Assembly: GCA_023436205.1 (NCBI GenBank) | Contig: JAEZKC010000071.1 | Location: forward strand, 224,033-288,032 | Origin: Fibrobacterota bacterium | GTDB taxonomy: Bacteria; Fibrobacterota; Chitinivibrionia; Chitinivibrionales; Chitinispirillaceae | DNA: 64,000 nt | Reading direction: 5' to 3' | Shown: positions 35,535 to 43,421 of the stretch, in pieces | Numbering within the stretch: position 1 is the stretch's first letter | Layout of the letters: each line of letters opens with the position of its first letter | Position numbers and translations under genes: made by a program | The notes under the pieces: model-generated | Told to the model about the DNA's origin: nothing | What the model saw: the letters and a program-made list of their open reading frames with translations, nothing else | The model's database searches: none

Positions 35535-38045
35535 TTGGCTAAATTCATTCAACGGTTGACCAGCGCAGTGGCTGTCGCCCTGGCTGTCGGAGCATTACCC
35601 GGTGCAGTCAATGCCCAGGTGGTGCCCGTCGTGGCCAAGATCGATAGCCTGTCCAGCTCGGTGGATGCCTTGGAATCCAAGGTCCTTTCCACCCTCATGT
35701 TCGGCGGCTCCAGCCCGGTTTCCTTCTCCGGTGAAGCTCGGCTGAAGTTCCAGTATCACAATTTGACGGAGTACCCCGATTTCATGCGGGCTGACCGCAC
35801 CTACCTGCAGTCAGGTTGGGAAGGTAACGAAAACATGTTCCGCCTGGGAATGGTGGTTCGCCCCGGAAGAAACACGGTGTTGTGGTCCAAAATCGGATTC
35901 CAGCACACCATGGTGGGAAGCAAGTATAGTTACGTTCCCACAGAAGATTTCACCCCTTATCAGTCCCACCACGACAAAGCCAAAAACACAGCAACAATCC
36001 ATGAAGACATGTGCGCAGGTATCGCGATTCGCACAATACCTGCATCATTTTGGCTGAAAATGGGCAACACGATCTGGACTGAAGCCTCTCCGCTGACCGT
36101 GTGGAAAGCCCAGCCTCGTACCTTTGCCTGGGAATACCTGCCCTTTGAAATCGAGCAGCCCATAGCCCGTTATTATGAATACAATATCGCCAAGGGTGAA
36201 AAATCCGGCCGTGCCGCCTGGAACAAAAAACCCTTTAACGGCATCAATGTGGAAAGCATCAATCTTCCCTGGAATCTCTACACCAATTTTGTATGGGGAA
36301 CATTCGAACGCTTCGACAATTTCGAACGGGAAAACCTCGATCTTTCCAATGACCTTGCCTATGCCGGAGACCTTACAGAATCCAAGGGAAATGGTATTGG
36401 AGACTCCTATCGACATGTGTTGCATGGAAGAGTAGCCAGAACAAAAACTTTCGGCGACATGATTCTGGGACTTAACTATGTGGGTGTCGACTATACAGAT
36501 GATATCCTCAAGGCTCAGTCTCCAAAAAGTATGGAAGATGACAACAAATCGATTCTTGATCAGGCATTCAGAATCGGCCATTTCTCAAGTCAAGTCTACG
36601 ACGCGGACAGTAACCTGATCTCCCAGGGAAAGGTTTTCTATAAAGAACCCAAAATCTTCTCTCTGGACCTTAAAGGCCCCATTAACGACAAGTTTTCGAT
36701 CCATACGGATCTGGGCTTCAGTGTCGTAGACACAAACTGGTGGATCACAGATGATAGTGCGAGGTATGTCACCAAAGAAGTAACATCCACACCTGTCATT
36801 CCCGCATTCTACACAAAACTGAACTATAATGGCTTCCTGCCTATCGAAACAGATATTGCTGCCATTGGTAAAGGATATTACTCACCGTTCTCGTTTGCAG
36901 TACCCATGGATGCCTTCTTCGCTTATGGAGCAAACCTGGTAGGAGCGGGGAAGTTCATTGCTCGCGGTGAAGGATCCCCTTACGCTCAGAATATGGCTGG
37001 TGTCAATCTTACTGTGATGCCTAAAATGTCAGGGTACGGACATCTTAAATTCAAATATGGCCAGCATTTTCAGCTTGAGGAAGGCAAAGATGTTCTGTTC
37101 TTTCCCTATCGTCTGAATGGCTCTGATATGTTCAGTTTCCTGCATTCATCATTTAACCGCTGGGGTAACAATCCTGTCGACCATTCAATGTCTGGTAATT
37201 ACAGGAGGCGTCTTGGTGATGAAAGCTACCTTTTTCTGCAGGATTACAACAACCCCAATGGCCCTGCAGCAGGTGGTTTGAGAAGCGACTTTCTGGCCAT
37301 GTACGAAGGATTTGTACCCTATGATAGTGCATTTCAGGCTTATGCCAACTGGCACCATCCAAGACTCTTGTCAAACCTGGTCTACCAGAACAGGATCTTG
37401 CAGTCATCCATTTTGAATGAGACTTTTGATCTGGTTACCTACTACGATACAACCTACAACGATGCTGGGGTTAGAACAGTTTCACGGAAGACAGATACTC
37501 TGTCCACAACCAGTTCATGGGTACCAATGAGCCAGAAGTTCACTTTCAACCTTGAAATGGACGCTTCCTACGATATCGGTCCCATCATTGGTTACAACAG
37601 GGACTTTTTCCTGGGCGGGTATGCAGCACTGAATGGAGTTTCACGCTCTTTCATGCCGCTGGCCATCTCAGACAAACCGGAAGACATGCTGCTCTGGTCA
37701 ATGTACCTGCGTTTCGAACCGGCCATCGCCCTACATAAGAACTTCTATCTGCTGGGTCTGGTGGGATATGAAAACTGGCGCTCCCAGAAGGCCTGGATGA
37801 CCTCCAAAGATGACAGATCATCATCAAAGGGCCTTGTCAACATCATCAATATTACTCCTTCCGATTTCAAGCGAGTACCGATCAACTATCAGGATTGGGC
37901 ATTCGGCCTTGGGTTCGACTGGGACATTCTTGAGCGTGTTGGTCTTCACACACGTGTAAAGTGGATCAGCCATACTGATGTTGAATTTGAGGATAACAAC
38001 TGGGCTACTCCGGTTGCTTCGATGGAAGTGAAAACATGGTTCTAA
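35535..38045 (+). CDS. Large outer-membrane beta-barrel protein, cellulose-locus (OM1)
   Basis: A protein of 836 residues with a signal peptide ending VNAQ, a short coiled coil (KIDSLSSSVDALESKVLS), then FSGEARLKFQY and a long series of amphipathic aromatic strands. It ends in MEVKTWF, the C-terminal Phe signature of outer-membrane barrels. The start is set at TTG 35535: GGAGGT (35525-35530) lies 4 bases before it, whereas the ATG at 35523 would place that site inside the gene. Codons in the first 200 bases are visibly richer in G/C than the rest. No named family is recognised; a porin, an adhesin or a scaffold for Cel51 are all possible. It is the first gene of an operon with OM2 and the GH51 enzyme. 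Confidence 0.72.
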   Translation: MAKFIQRLTSAVAVALAVGALPGAVNAQVVPVVAKIDSLSSSVDALESKVLSTLMFGGSSPVSFSGEARLKFQYHNLTEYPDFMRADRTYLQSGWEGNENMFRLGMVVRPGRNTVLWSKIGFQHTMVGSKYSYVPTEDFTPYQSHHDKAKNTATIHEDMCAGIAIRTIPASFWLKMGNTIWTEASPLTVWKAQPRTFAWEYLPFEIEQPIARYYEYNIAKGEKSGRAAWNKKPFNGINVESINLPWNLYTNFVWGTFERFDNFERENLDLSNDLAYAGDLTESKGNGIGDSYRHVLHGRVARTKTFGDMILGLNYVGVDYTDDILKAQSPKSMEDDNKSILDQAFRIGHFSSQVYDADSNLISQGKVFYKEPKIFSLDLKGPINDKFSIHTDLGFSVVDTNWWITDDSARYVTKEVTSTPVIPAFYTKLNYNGFLPIETDIAAIGKGYYSPFSFAVPMDAFFAYGANLVGAGKFIARGEGSPYAQNMAGVNLTVMPKMSGYGHLKFKYGQHFQLEEGKDVLFFPYRLNGSDMFSFLHSSFNRWGNNPVDHSMSGNYRRRLGDESYLFLQDYNNPNGPAAGGLRSDFLAMYEGFVPYDSAFQAYANWHHPRLLSNLVYQNRILQSSILNETFDLVTYYDTTYNDAGVRTVSRKTDTLSTTSSWVPMSQKFTFNLEMDASYDIGPIIGYNRDFFLGGYAALNGVSRSFMPLAISDKPEDMLLWSMYLRFEPAIALHKNFYLLGLVGYENWRSQKAWMTSKDDRSSSKGLVNIINITPSDFKRVPINYQDWAFGLGFDWDILERVGLHTRVKWISHTDVEFEDNNWATPVASMEVKTWF

Positions 38046-38110
38046 AAATTAACAAACAAGCAAATAACCAGAATCGATATACCCTATCCAGGAAAGAGGG
38101 GCTCACAATT

Positions 38111-40063
38111 ATGAAAAAGGTTTTCATTCTCGCTCTGACTCTCGCAATGAGTTCATGGGCAACTGACGATTCCCTTGAAATGAGGGTCAATAATCTGCAG
38201 TCGCAAATTGACCGAACATTGTCCAAAGCCGGCATTCACTTCAACGGTGAATTTCGTGCCCAGTATCTCAGTTCAGAAGTTACCGGTTCTCTGGCTGACA
38301 AAGACCAGAAGCGCTACGAGGGTGTTGAGTACACAAGTGTTGATTTTGATATTAACGCCCGTCCCAACAATGCTTTGGGTGCACATGTAATATTCCGTAT
38401 GCATCAGGACTGGAGAAACTTCTTCTCCGATATCTCCAACCCTATCGTTACCCGCTGGCTGAGCATTGACGGAAAGCTCTGGGGACTTTTCAAGTACAAT
38501 TTTGGTGATTATAAGAAGAAGATCTCCCCCTACACACTCTGGTCTCCTGAGATTCAGTTCCTCTACGAACCTGAAATCTTTGCAGCTCAGCGTAAGACTG
38601 CGATGGCAGAAGAGTTTCTGGGAGACAATAACCGAGTACTCCAGGGAGCTAATCTCGACTTCAGCGCAGAACTCTACCCTCTCGTAAAAGAAATCAATTT
38701 CAGCCTCTTCGGTGCCCGTTTACGGTCAGCAGGAGCCAGCTTGCAAAACGGTTCATTCGTAGCAACTGACCTGGAAATCTCGGATATGGACAAATATCTT
38801 ACTGCGGTTAATGCTGACGTAAAGATCATTCCGGGTGTGGGAGTCGCAGGTACTTACCTTTCCATATTTGACAATGGCAAATCATACAAAGGATTGGCCA
38901 GCGAGGCTGACACACTCATTCAATCTACTCAGGTACTTTCAGGTCGTCTCGCTCTGGATAATTCTGCCTTCATGCCTGCCGACCAGATCACTTTCGGATT
39001 CAATGCCGAAGTTGCTCTCTCTTCCGACCTGATCCCCTACTATGATTCAGTAAAAACCAAAGATTCACTGGGTCAGGACGTTTTCAGCCACATGGGACTA
39101 ACCGACAGCACAGTGAACGGTACCGCATTTTATGCAGACCTGTTCTCACGCATCAATCTTGGTCCTGCATTAAACGCCAAGCTCTCTCTCGGTTTTCTCA
39201 GTAATGGTGCTGATTTCAGAAACGATGCGGCTCAGAGCCCCACTTTCTTCAGCCACAGAATCCTGAACTCTGAAAACGATATCGATGACAGAGCGCTTCT
39301 CAATCCTTTTGATGCGATGTACCGCTTTGTTTTCAAATTTACTCCTTCTACTACATCAAATGGCTGGTTCCGTACTCCCGGACGCAAACTGTCCTACACT
39401 CATTCCATTCTTGAGAGACAGGACTATGCTGCTATCGCCGGTTATGAAGACAATTTCAATCAGTACCTTAACCCCGTATTCCAGGTGGCCCTTCCTTTCG
39501 GTCTGGCAACTCCTGATCGTACAGGCCCAGTCATCAGTTTTGATGGATCACTTCTCAATAGCGGTCTCACTCTTGCAGCAAGAATTGCAAGCCTGAGCGA
39601 TGTGGAAGAAGTGGAAGGGCTTGAAAAAGCTAAATACACTGAAATTGCAGGTGGTGCAGGAGTCGACATCTCCAAATTCGTGAGTGTCATAAGCAACCCG
39701 CTCACAATTTCAGGTGCATACAGCATCTACAGTTTTACTCAAGGTGATTGGAAGTCCGACAACAATCTTCTGAGCCTTGACTTCCAGTATAATTTCTACA
39801 AGCAGTTCAGTGTTCTGTTCGGTTTGCAGCAGCTTACAACCGAAAGCCCTGATTTTATTCTGCCCACCATCACAAGTAAATCCACTGTTACAAACATTGC
39901 CGGCGGTCTTCGCTACAAAGTCGTTGAGGGTGGTGTGTTGACAGCAATGCTCAGTCAGGTTTCCGGAAGCGGCGAAATGCTGGAAAACGGAAATACAGTT
40001 CCTGACAGTGAATGGGACTTTGCACAATTTCAACCTGAAGTTTATCTGACCGTTAAATTCTAA
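38111..40063 (+). CDS. Outer-membrane beta-barrel protein, cellulose-locus (OM2)
   Basis: A 650-residue exported protein starting at ATG 38111 (MKKVFILALTLAMSSWA), with a GAGGGG ribosome-binding site 9 bases upstream; the frame itself opens earlier inside OM1. Like OM1 it has a short coiled coil right after the signal (MRVNNLQSQIDRTLS) and then HFNGEFRAQYLS, the start of a barrel. It ends PEVYLTVKF with a terminal Phe. The same layout as OM1 suggests distant paralogy. Gaps of 65 bases to OM1 and 10 bases to the GH51 gene indicate one transcript. The likely job is passage of cellodextrins or anchoring of the cellulase; this is inference. Confidence 0.72.
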   Translation: MKKVFILALTLAMSSWATDDSLEMRVNNLQSQIDRTLSKAGIHFNGEFRAQYLSSEVTGSLADKDQKRYEGVEYTSVDFDINARPNNALGAHVIFRMHQDWRNFFSDISNPIVTRWLSIDGKLWGLFKYNFGDYKKKISPYTLWSPEIQFLYEPEIFAAQRKTAMAEEFLGDNNRVLQGANLDFSAELYPLVKEINFSLFGARLRSAGASLQNGSFVATDLEISDMDKYLTAVNADVKIIPGVGVAGTYLSIFDNGKSYKGLASEADTLIQSTQVLSGRLALDNSAFMPADQITFGFNAEVALSSDLIPYYDSVKTKDSLGQDVFSHMGLTDSTVNGTAFYADLFSRINLGPALNAKLSLGFLSNGADFRNDAAQSPTFFSHRILNSENDIDDRALLNPFDAMYRFVFKFTPSTTSNGWFRTPGRKLSYTHSILERQDYAAIAGYEDNFNQYLNPVFQVALPFGLATPDRTGPVISFDGSLLNSGLTLAARIASLSDVEEVEGLEKAKYTEIAGGAGVDISKFVSVISNPLTISGAYSIYSFTQGDWKSDNNLLSLDFQYNFYKQFSVLFGLQQLTTESPDFILPTITSKSTVTNIAGGLRYKVVEGGVLTAMLSQVSGSGEMLENGNTVPDSEWDFAQFQPEVYLTVKF

Positions 40064-40073
40064 GGAGTAGATA

Positions 40074-43000
40074 ATGCATTTGAAAAAAAAGATCGTATCT
40101 TCAGCTATGCTACTCGGTACCGCGCTGCTTCTCAGCTGCGGTATCCAGCTTAAAACTGTGGGCGGTGAAGCTGTTCAGAGCGATGCACCAGTCCAGGCCA
40201 AGTCCGCTGCAGCCAGTGGTCCTTCCGAACAGAAGGTAGTTTACAGATTTTTCGACGAGGATTTCGTTTCCGGCGGTTACGAATACACCTATCCCGATGA
40301 ATCAAAGGTGTTCATCCCTGAAGAATCTGGCAAAAACGGTGAAGTTTCTCTTCAGTTCGACCTTGTTGCAAATGACTATTCCGGTGGTTCCGTGTGTCTC
40401 TGGAATCTTCTCTATGACCTGCGTCCCTACTATGCATCCGGCGCACTGCAGTTCTGGGTCAAGGGTGCCAAGGGCGGAGAAATTGCCTGGGTGGCCCTGG
40501 TTGATGACGAAAACACAGATGGTAAAAAATCAGTAGTCCGTCTGCCGGTGAACAATTACGGCGGCATCAAGGATGACTGGACACTCATCAGCGTTCCCCT
40601 GGCAGACTTCGGCCAGAGAGGCGTATTCTGGGATGCCAAGAAAAGAGTGGAAGTTCCTGAAAGATTTCAGTGGGACAAGGTTGCCGAATTCCGCTGTGAA
40701 ATCAAAAAGAACGATAACCAGGCTTTCAGAGTGTGGATTGATGACATTTTCATCGTCAGCGATGTTTACGAAGCAAAAGAAATCGTGGAAGTCGTTTACT
40801 GGGATGAACGTCAGGAAACTGTTACTGCCATTCCTGCAAGTAGCAAGCCTGCTGTTAAAGAAATGGCTCCATTCTTCAAAAACGAAATGCCTGCAGGTGG
40901 TTTTGCCTATGTCTACGGCGGAAAAACTGCCTACAAAATGCAGCCTACAGCTTCAAATGGTGAGGTTCTCGCCTGCTATATGGACGGAAGCGATTATTCA
41001 GGTGTCACAGTAGCTCTTGGTGCAGGTAAGAACATCGATGCATCTGGATACAAAAAAATGAAAGCTGCAGGTCTTGGATTCTGGGCCAAGGGTGCACCTA
41101 ATGTTGGTTCTGTTTATTTGGGTATTCTTGATGACGAAAGCGACAATGCAAAGGTTCAGACCAAATTGGCACTCAGCGATTTCGGTCAGCTTGATACCAC
41201 CTGGAAATATTTCATGATTCCCGTGCGCAAATTCATGGATCAGGGCCGTTTCTGGGATGATGCCAAAAAGGCCGAAATCCTTGGTGACATGGACTGGGCA
41301 AAAATCAATGAAATTCGTTTCTCCATCAACAAAGGTGAAAACCGCGTTGCCGAAGGTGAACCGGTAACCTTTTATGTGAGCGACATTTCCTTCATTGAAG
41401 AAATTCCCGGCTATGTCGATCCTGATGAATACTGGAACGCCTTCAAGTCAGACGCTCCCGACATCCTTCTTCATGATTTCGAATCCGATCTTGACCGCAA
41501 ATGGGAACACTCAACCGGTCCCAAATCGGAAGTGAAATGGGAATTCGTTAAGTCAACTGCTGAAAGCGGCAAGGAAAAAGCACTGCAGGTCAATTACAGG
41601 CTTAACGACTGGGTGGACGTTCTTTACAGTTACAAAAATAACAGCCGTCCCGCAGAACACCGTAACTGGAGTAAGCACTGGGGTATCAAGTTCGATATGT
41701 ACACCGAGAAACCCTATCAGCCTATCACAGTTCAGGTATCTGACGATGGCAATGAGATTTTCGTGGCCAGCGCAGGCGGCAACAAGGGCTGGAATGAAAT
41801 CATCGTTCCTTTCAGAGCTTTTTCCAAGTTCCCCTATTATCAACCACCCGATGCGGTGCAGAACGGCAAGTTCGAGCTGACCAACATCCAGGTGCTTGAC
41901 TTCAAACCTTCCGGTGAAGGATCTCGAGGAACTTTCATTATCGACAATATCCGTCTTACAAACGACAGAGAAGCCAAAGTCAAGGCTGCAGCCGAGAAGG
42001 TGACCGTTACAGTCAACGGCAGCGACAAGGTTATTACCCAGAAGATCAGCGAAGGACTGTTCGGTATCAACGCCGCACTGTGGGATGGGGACCTGCTCAA
42101 GAAAGAAACTGCAGTCTATGTTAAAGATGTAAATCATCATGTACTGCGCTATCCCGGTGGTCTACGAGCTGACGATGACAACTGGCAGGATGTTTTGTCC
42201 AAAAAAGACTGGATGGTGGATACTGATGAGTTCCTCGATTTCTGCAAGGAAACCAACACCACACCGATGATTACAGTGAATTTTGGTACTGGAACTCCTG
42301 AACAGGCTGCCGAGTGGGTTCGCTATGTAAACAAGGTCAAGAAGGCCAATGTAAAATACTGGGAAGTCGGTAACGAACTCTACGGTACATGGCACCCTCA
42401 GCACTGTACTCCTGAACATTACGGTAAAAGATCAGCCGAATTCATCAAAGCAATGAAGGCCGTTGATCCCTCGATTATCGTAACAGTCGTCTGGGTACTT
42501 GAAGGTGACTGGAACAAGGTAGTTTTCGAGCATACGAAGGATCTGGCTGACGGCGTGAACGTCCACCACTATCCTCAGCATGCAGGGCAGGAAAACGATG
42601 CCGGTCTCCTGGCTGCCCCTCAGACACTCAATGAGATTCTGCCCGGAGTCAAGAAACAGACCGAGCAGTATGGAAAACCAGGCAAGAAATATGAGATCTG
42701 GTTGACCGAGTGGAACTCCGTGGATTTCAAACCCGGTCCTCAGACGCTGGGAATCGTGAATGCCCTCTTTGTGGCTGATTACCTTGGCATGCTTGCAAAG
42801 CATAACATCGACCAGGCTTCTTACTGGGACATTCACAACGACATTACTGAGCAGGGTGGTGACTACGGTTATCTGTCCCGCACAGGAGCACCTGATGGTG
42901 ATAACGTTCCAAGAGCATCCTACTGGGCATTCAAGATGGCCAGCCAGAGTCTGGGACGCGGCTCACTTCTGGAATCCGGTTCAGACAACGACAATGTCAC

Positions 43001-43229
43001 CTCTTACTACACCAAAAACGGCAAAAAGTCCCTGATGCTTGTCAACAAGTTTCCAAAGACAAAGGCCGAAACGGTTGTCAACATTCCCGGATTTGACGGA
43101 AAGGCCAAAATGCAGCAGCTTCGCGCTGACAATGAAAAAGCCGGCCCCAGCAGTGAATCCATCGATGTCAAACCCGGCATGAAGATCACTCTTCCGCCGC
43201 ACTCAGTGACAACTATCACGCTGGAATAA
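40074..43229 (+). CDS. GH51 endoglucanase lipoprotein with three CBM-like domains (Cel51A/EGF type)
   Basis: A 1051-residue lipoprotein (lipobox LLSC, Cys22, Gly at +2). Two similar jelly-roll modules follow at about 50-245 and 265-450, both built around LQFW/LGFWxKGA, then LxDDE, then FWDxxKxxE; they look CBM30-like. A third module at about 460-635 (DILLHDFESD, RGTFIIDNIRL) is CBM11-like. The C-terminal GH51 barrel (about 642-1051) has WEVGNE with acid/base E768 and WLTEW with nucleophile E879. This order matches the cellulose-binding endoglucanase F of Fibrobacter succinogenes. It should cut beta-1,4-glucan at the cell surface; which side of the outer membrane it faces is not shown. AAGGAG precedes the start, and a strong terminator follows. 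Confidence 0.85.
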   Translation: MHLKKKIVSSAMLLGTALLLSCGIQLKTVGGEAVQSDAPVQAKSAAASGPSEQKVVYRFFDEDFVSGGYEYTYPDESKVFIPEESGKNGEVSLQFDLVANDYSGGSVCLWNLLYDLRPYYASGALQFWVKGAKGGEIAWVALVDDENTDGKKSVVRLPVNNYGGIKDDWTLISVPLADFGQRGVFWDAKKRVEVPERFQWDKVAEFRCEIKKNDNQAFRVWIDDIFIVSDVYEAKEIVEVVYWDERQETVTAIPASSKPAVKEMAPFFKNEMPAGGFAYVYGGKTAYKMQPTASNGEVLACYMDGSDYSGVTVALGAGKNIDASGYKKMKAAGLGFWAKGAPNVGSVYLGILDDESDNAKVQTKLALSDFGQLDTTWKYFMIPVRKFMDQGRFWDDAKKAEILGDMDWAKINEIRFSINKGENRVAEGEPVTFYVSDISFIEEIPGYVDPDEYWNAFKSDAPDILLHDFESDLDRKWEHSTGPKSEVKWEFVKSTAESGKEKALQVNYRLNDWVDVLYSYKNNSRPAEHRNWSKHWGIKFDMYTEKPYQPITVQVSDDGNEIFVASAGGNKGWNEIIVPFRAFSKFPYYQPPDAVQNGKFELTNIQVLDFKPSGEGSRGTFIIDNIRLTNDREAKVKAAAEKVTVTVNGSDKVITQKISEGLFGINAALWDGDLLKKETAVYVKDVNHHVLRYPGGLRADDDNWQDVLSKKDWMVDTDEFLDFCKETNTTPMITVNFGTGTPEQAAEWVRYVNKVKKANVKYWEVGNELYGTWHPQHCTPEHYGKRSAEFIKAMKAVDPSIIVTVVWVLEGDWNKVVFEHTKDLADGVNVHHYPQHAGQENDAGLLAAPQTLNEILPGVKKQTEQYGKPGKKYEIWLTEWNSVDFKPGPQTLGIVNALFVADYLGMLAKHNIDQASYWDIHNDITEQGGDYGYLSRTGAPDGDNVPRASYWAFKMASQSLGRGSLLESGSDNDNVTSYYTKNGKKSLMLVNKFPKTKAETVVNIPGFDGKAKMQQLRADNEKAGPSSESIDVKPGMKITLPPHSVTTITLE

Positions 43230-43255
43230 ACATTTCCAAGCGTGTACGAAACGAA

Positions 43256-43287
43256 AGCGACTGTCTCCGGACAGCCGCTTTTTTTTT
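43256..43287 (+). terminator. Rho-independent terminator of the OM1-OM2-Cel51 operon
   Basis: AGCG(A)CTGTC, loop TCCG, GACAG(C)CGCT (43256-43279), followed by nine T. It separates the operon from the GH94 gene. Confidence 0.88.
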
Positions 43288-43343
43288 CTGTGTTTGGCAA
43301 AGTCTCCATGTGGCAAAACCATTAAGGCCTAATACGGTTTTCC

Positions 43344-43376
43344 CCCGTTTAAAACGGGTAACATATATATTATACT
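43344..43376 (+). promoter_or_regulatory. GH94 promoter with overlapping palindromic operator candidate
   Basis: A perfect 15-base palindrome CCCGTTT-A-AAACGGG (43344-43358) covers a TTTAAA -35-like element (43348-43353). A 17-base spacer leads to TATACT (43371-43376), 45 bases before the GH94 start. The overlap suggests repression, perhaps by a LacI-type sugar regulator; none is encoded next to it. Confidence 0.5.
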
Positions 43377-43421
43377 GTTTGTACAAAAAATCGAACCACA
43401 AACCTCAGGAGTAAACACTTT

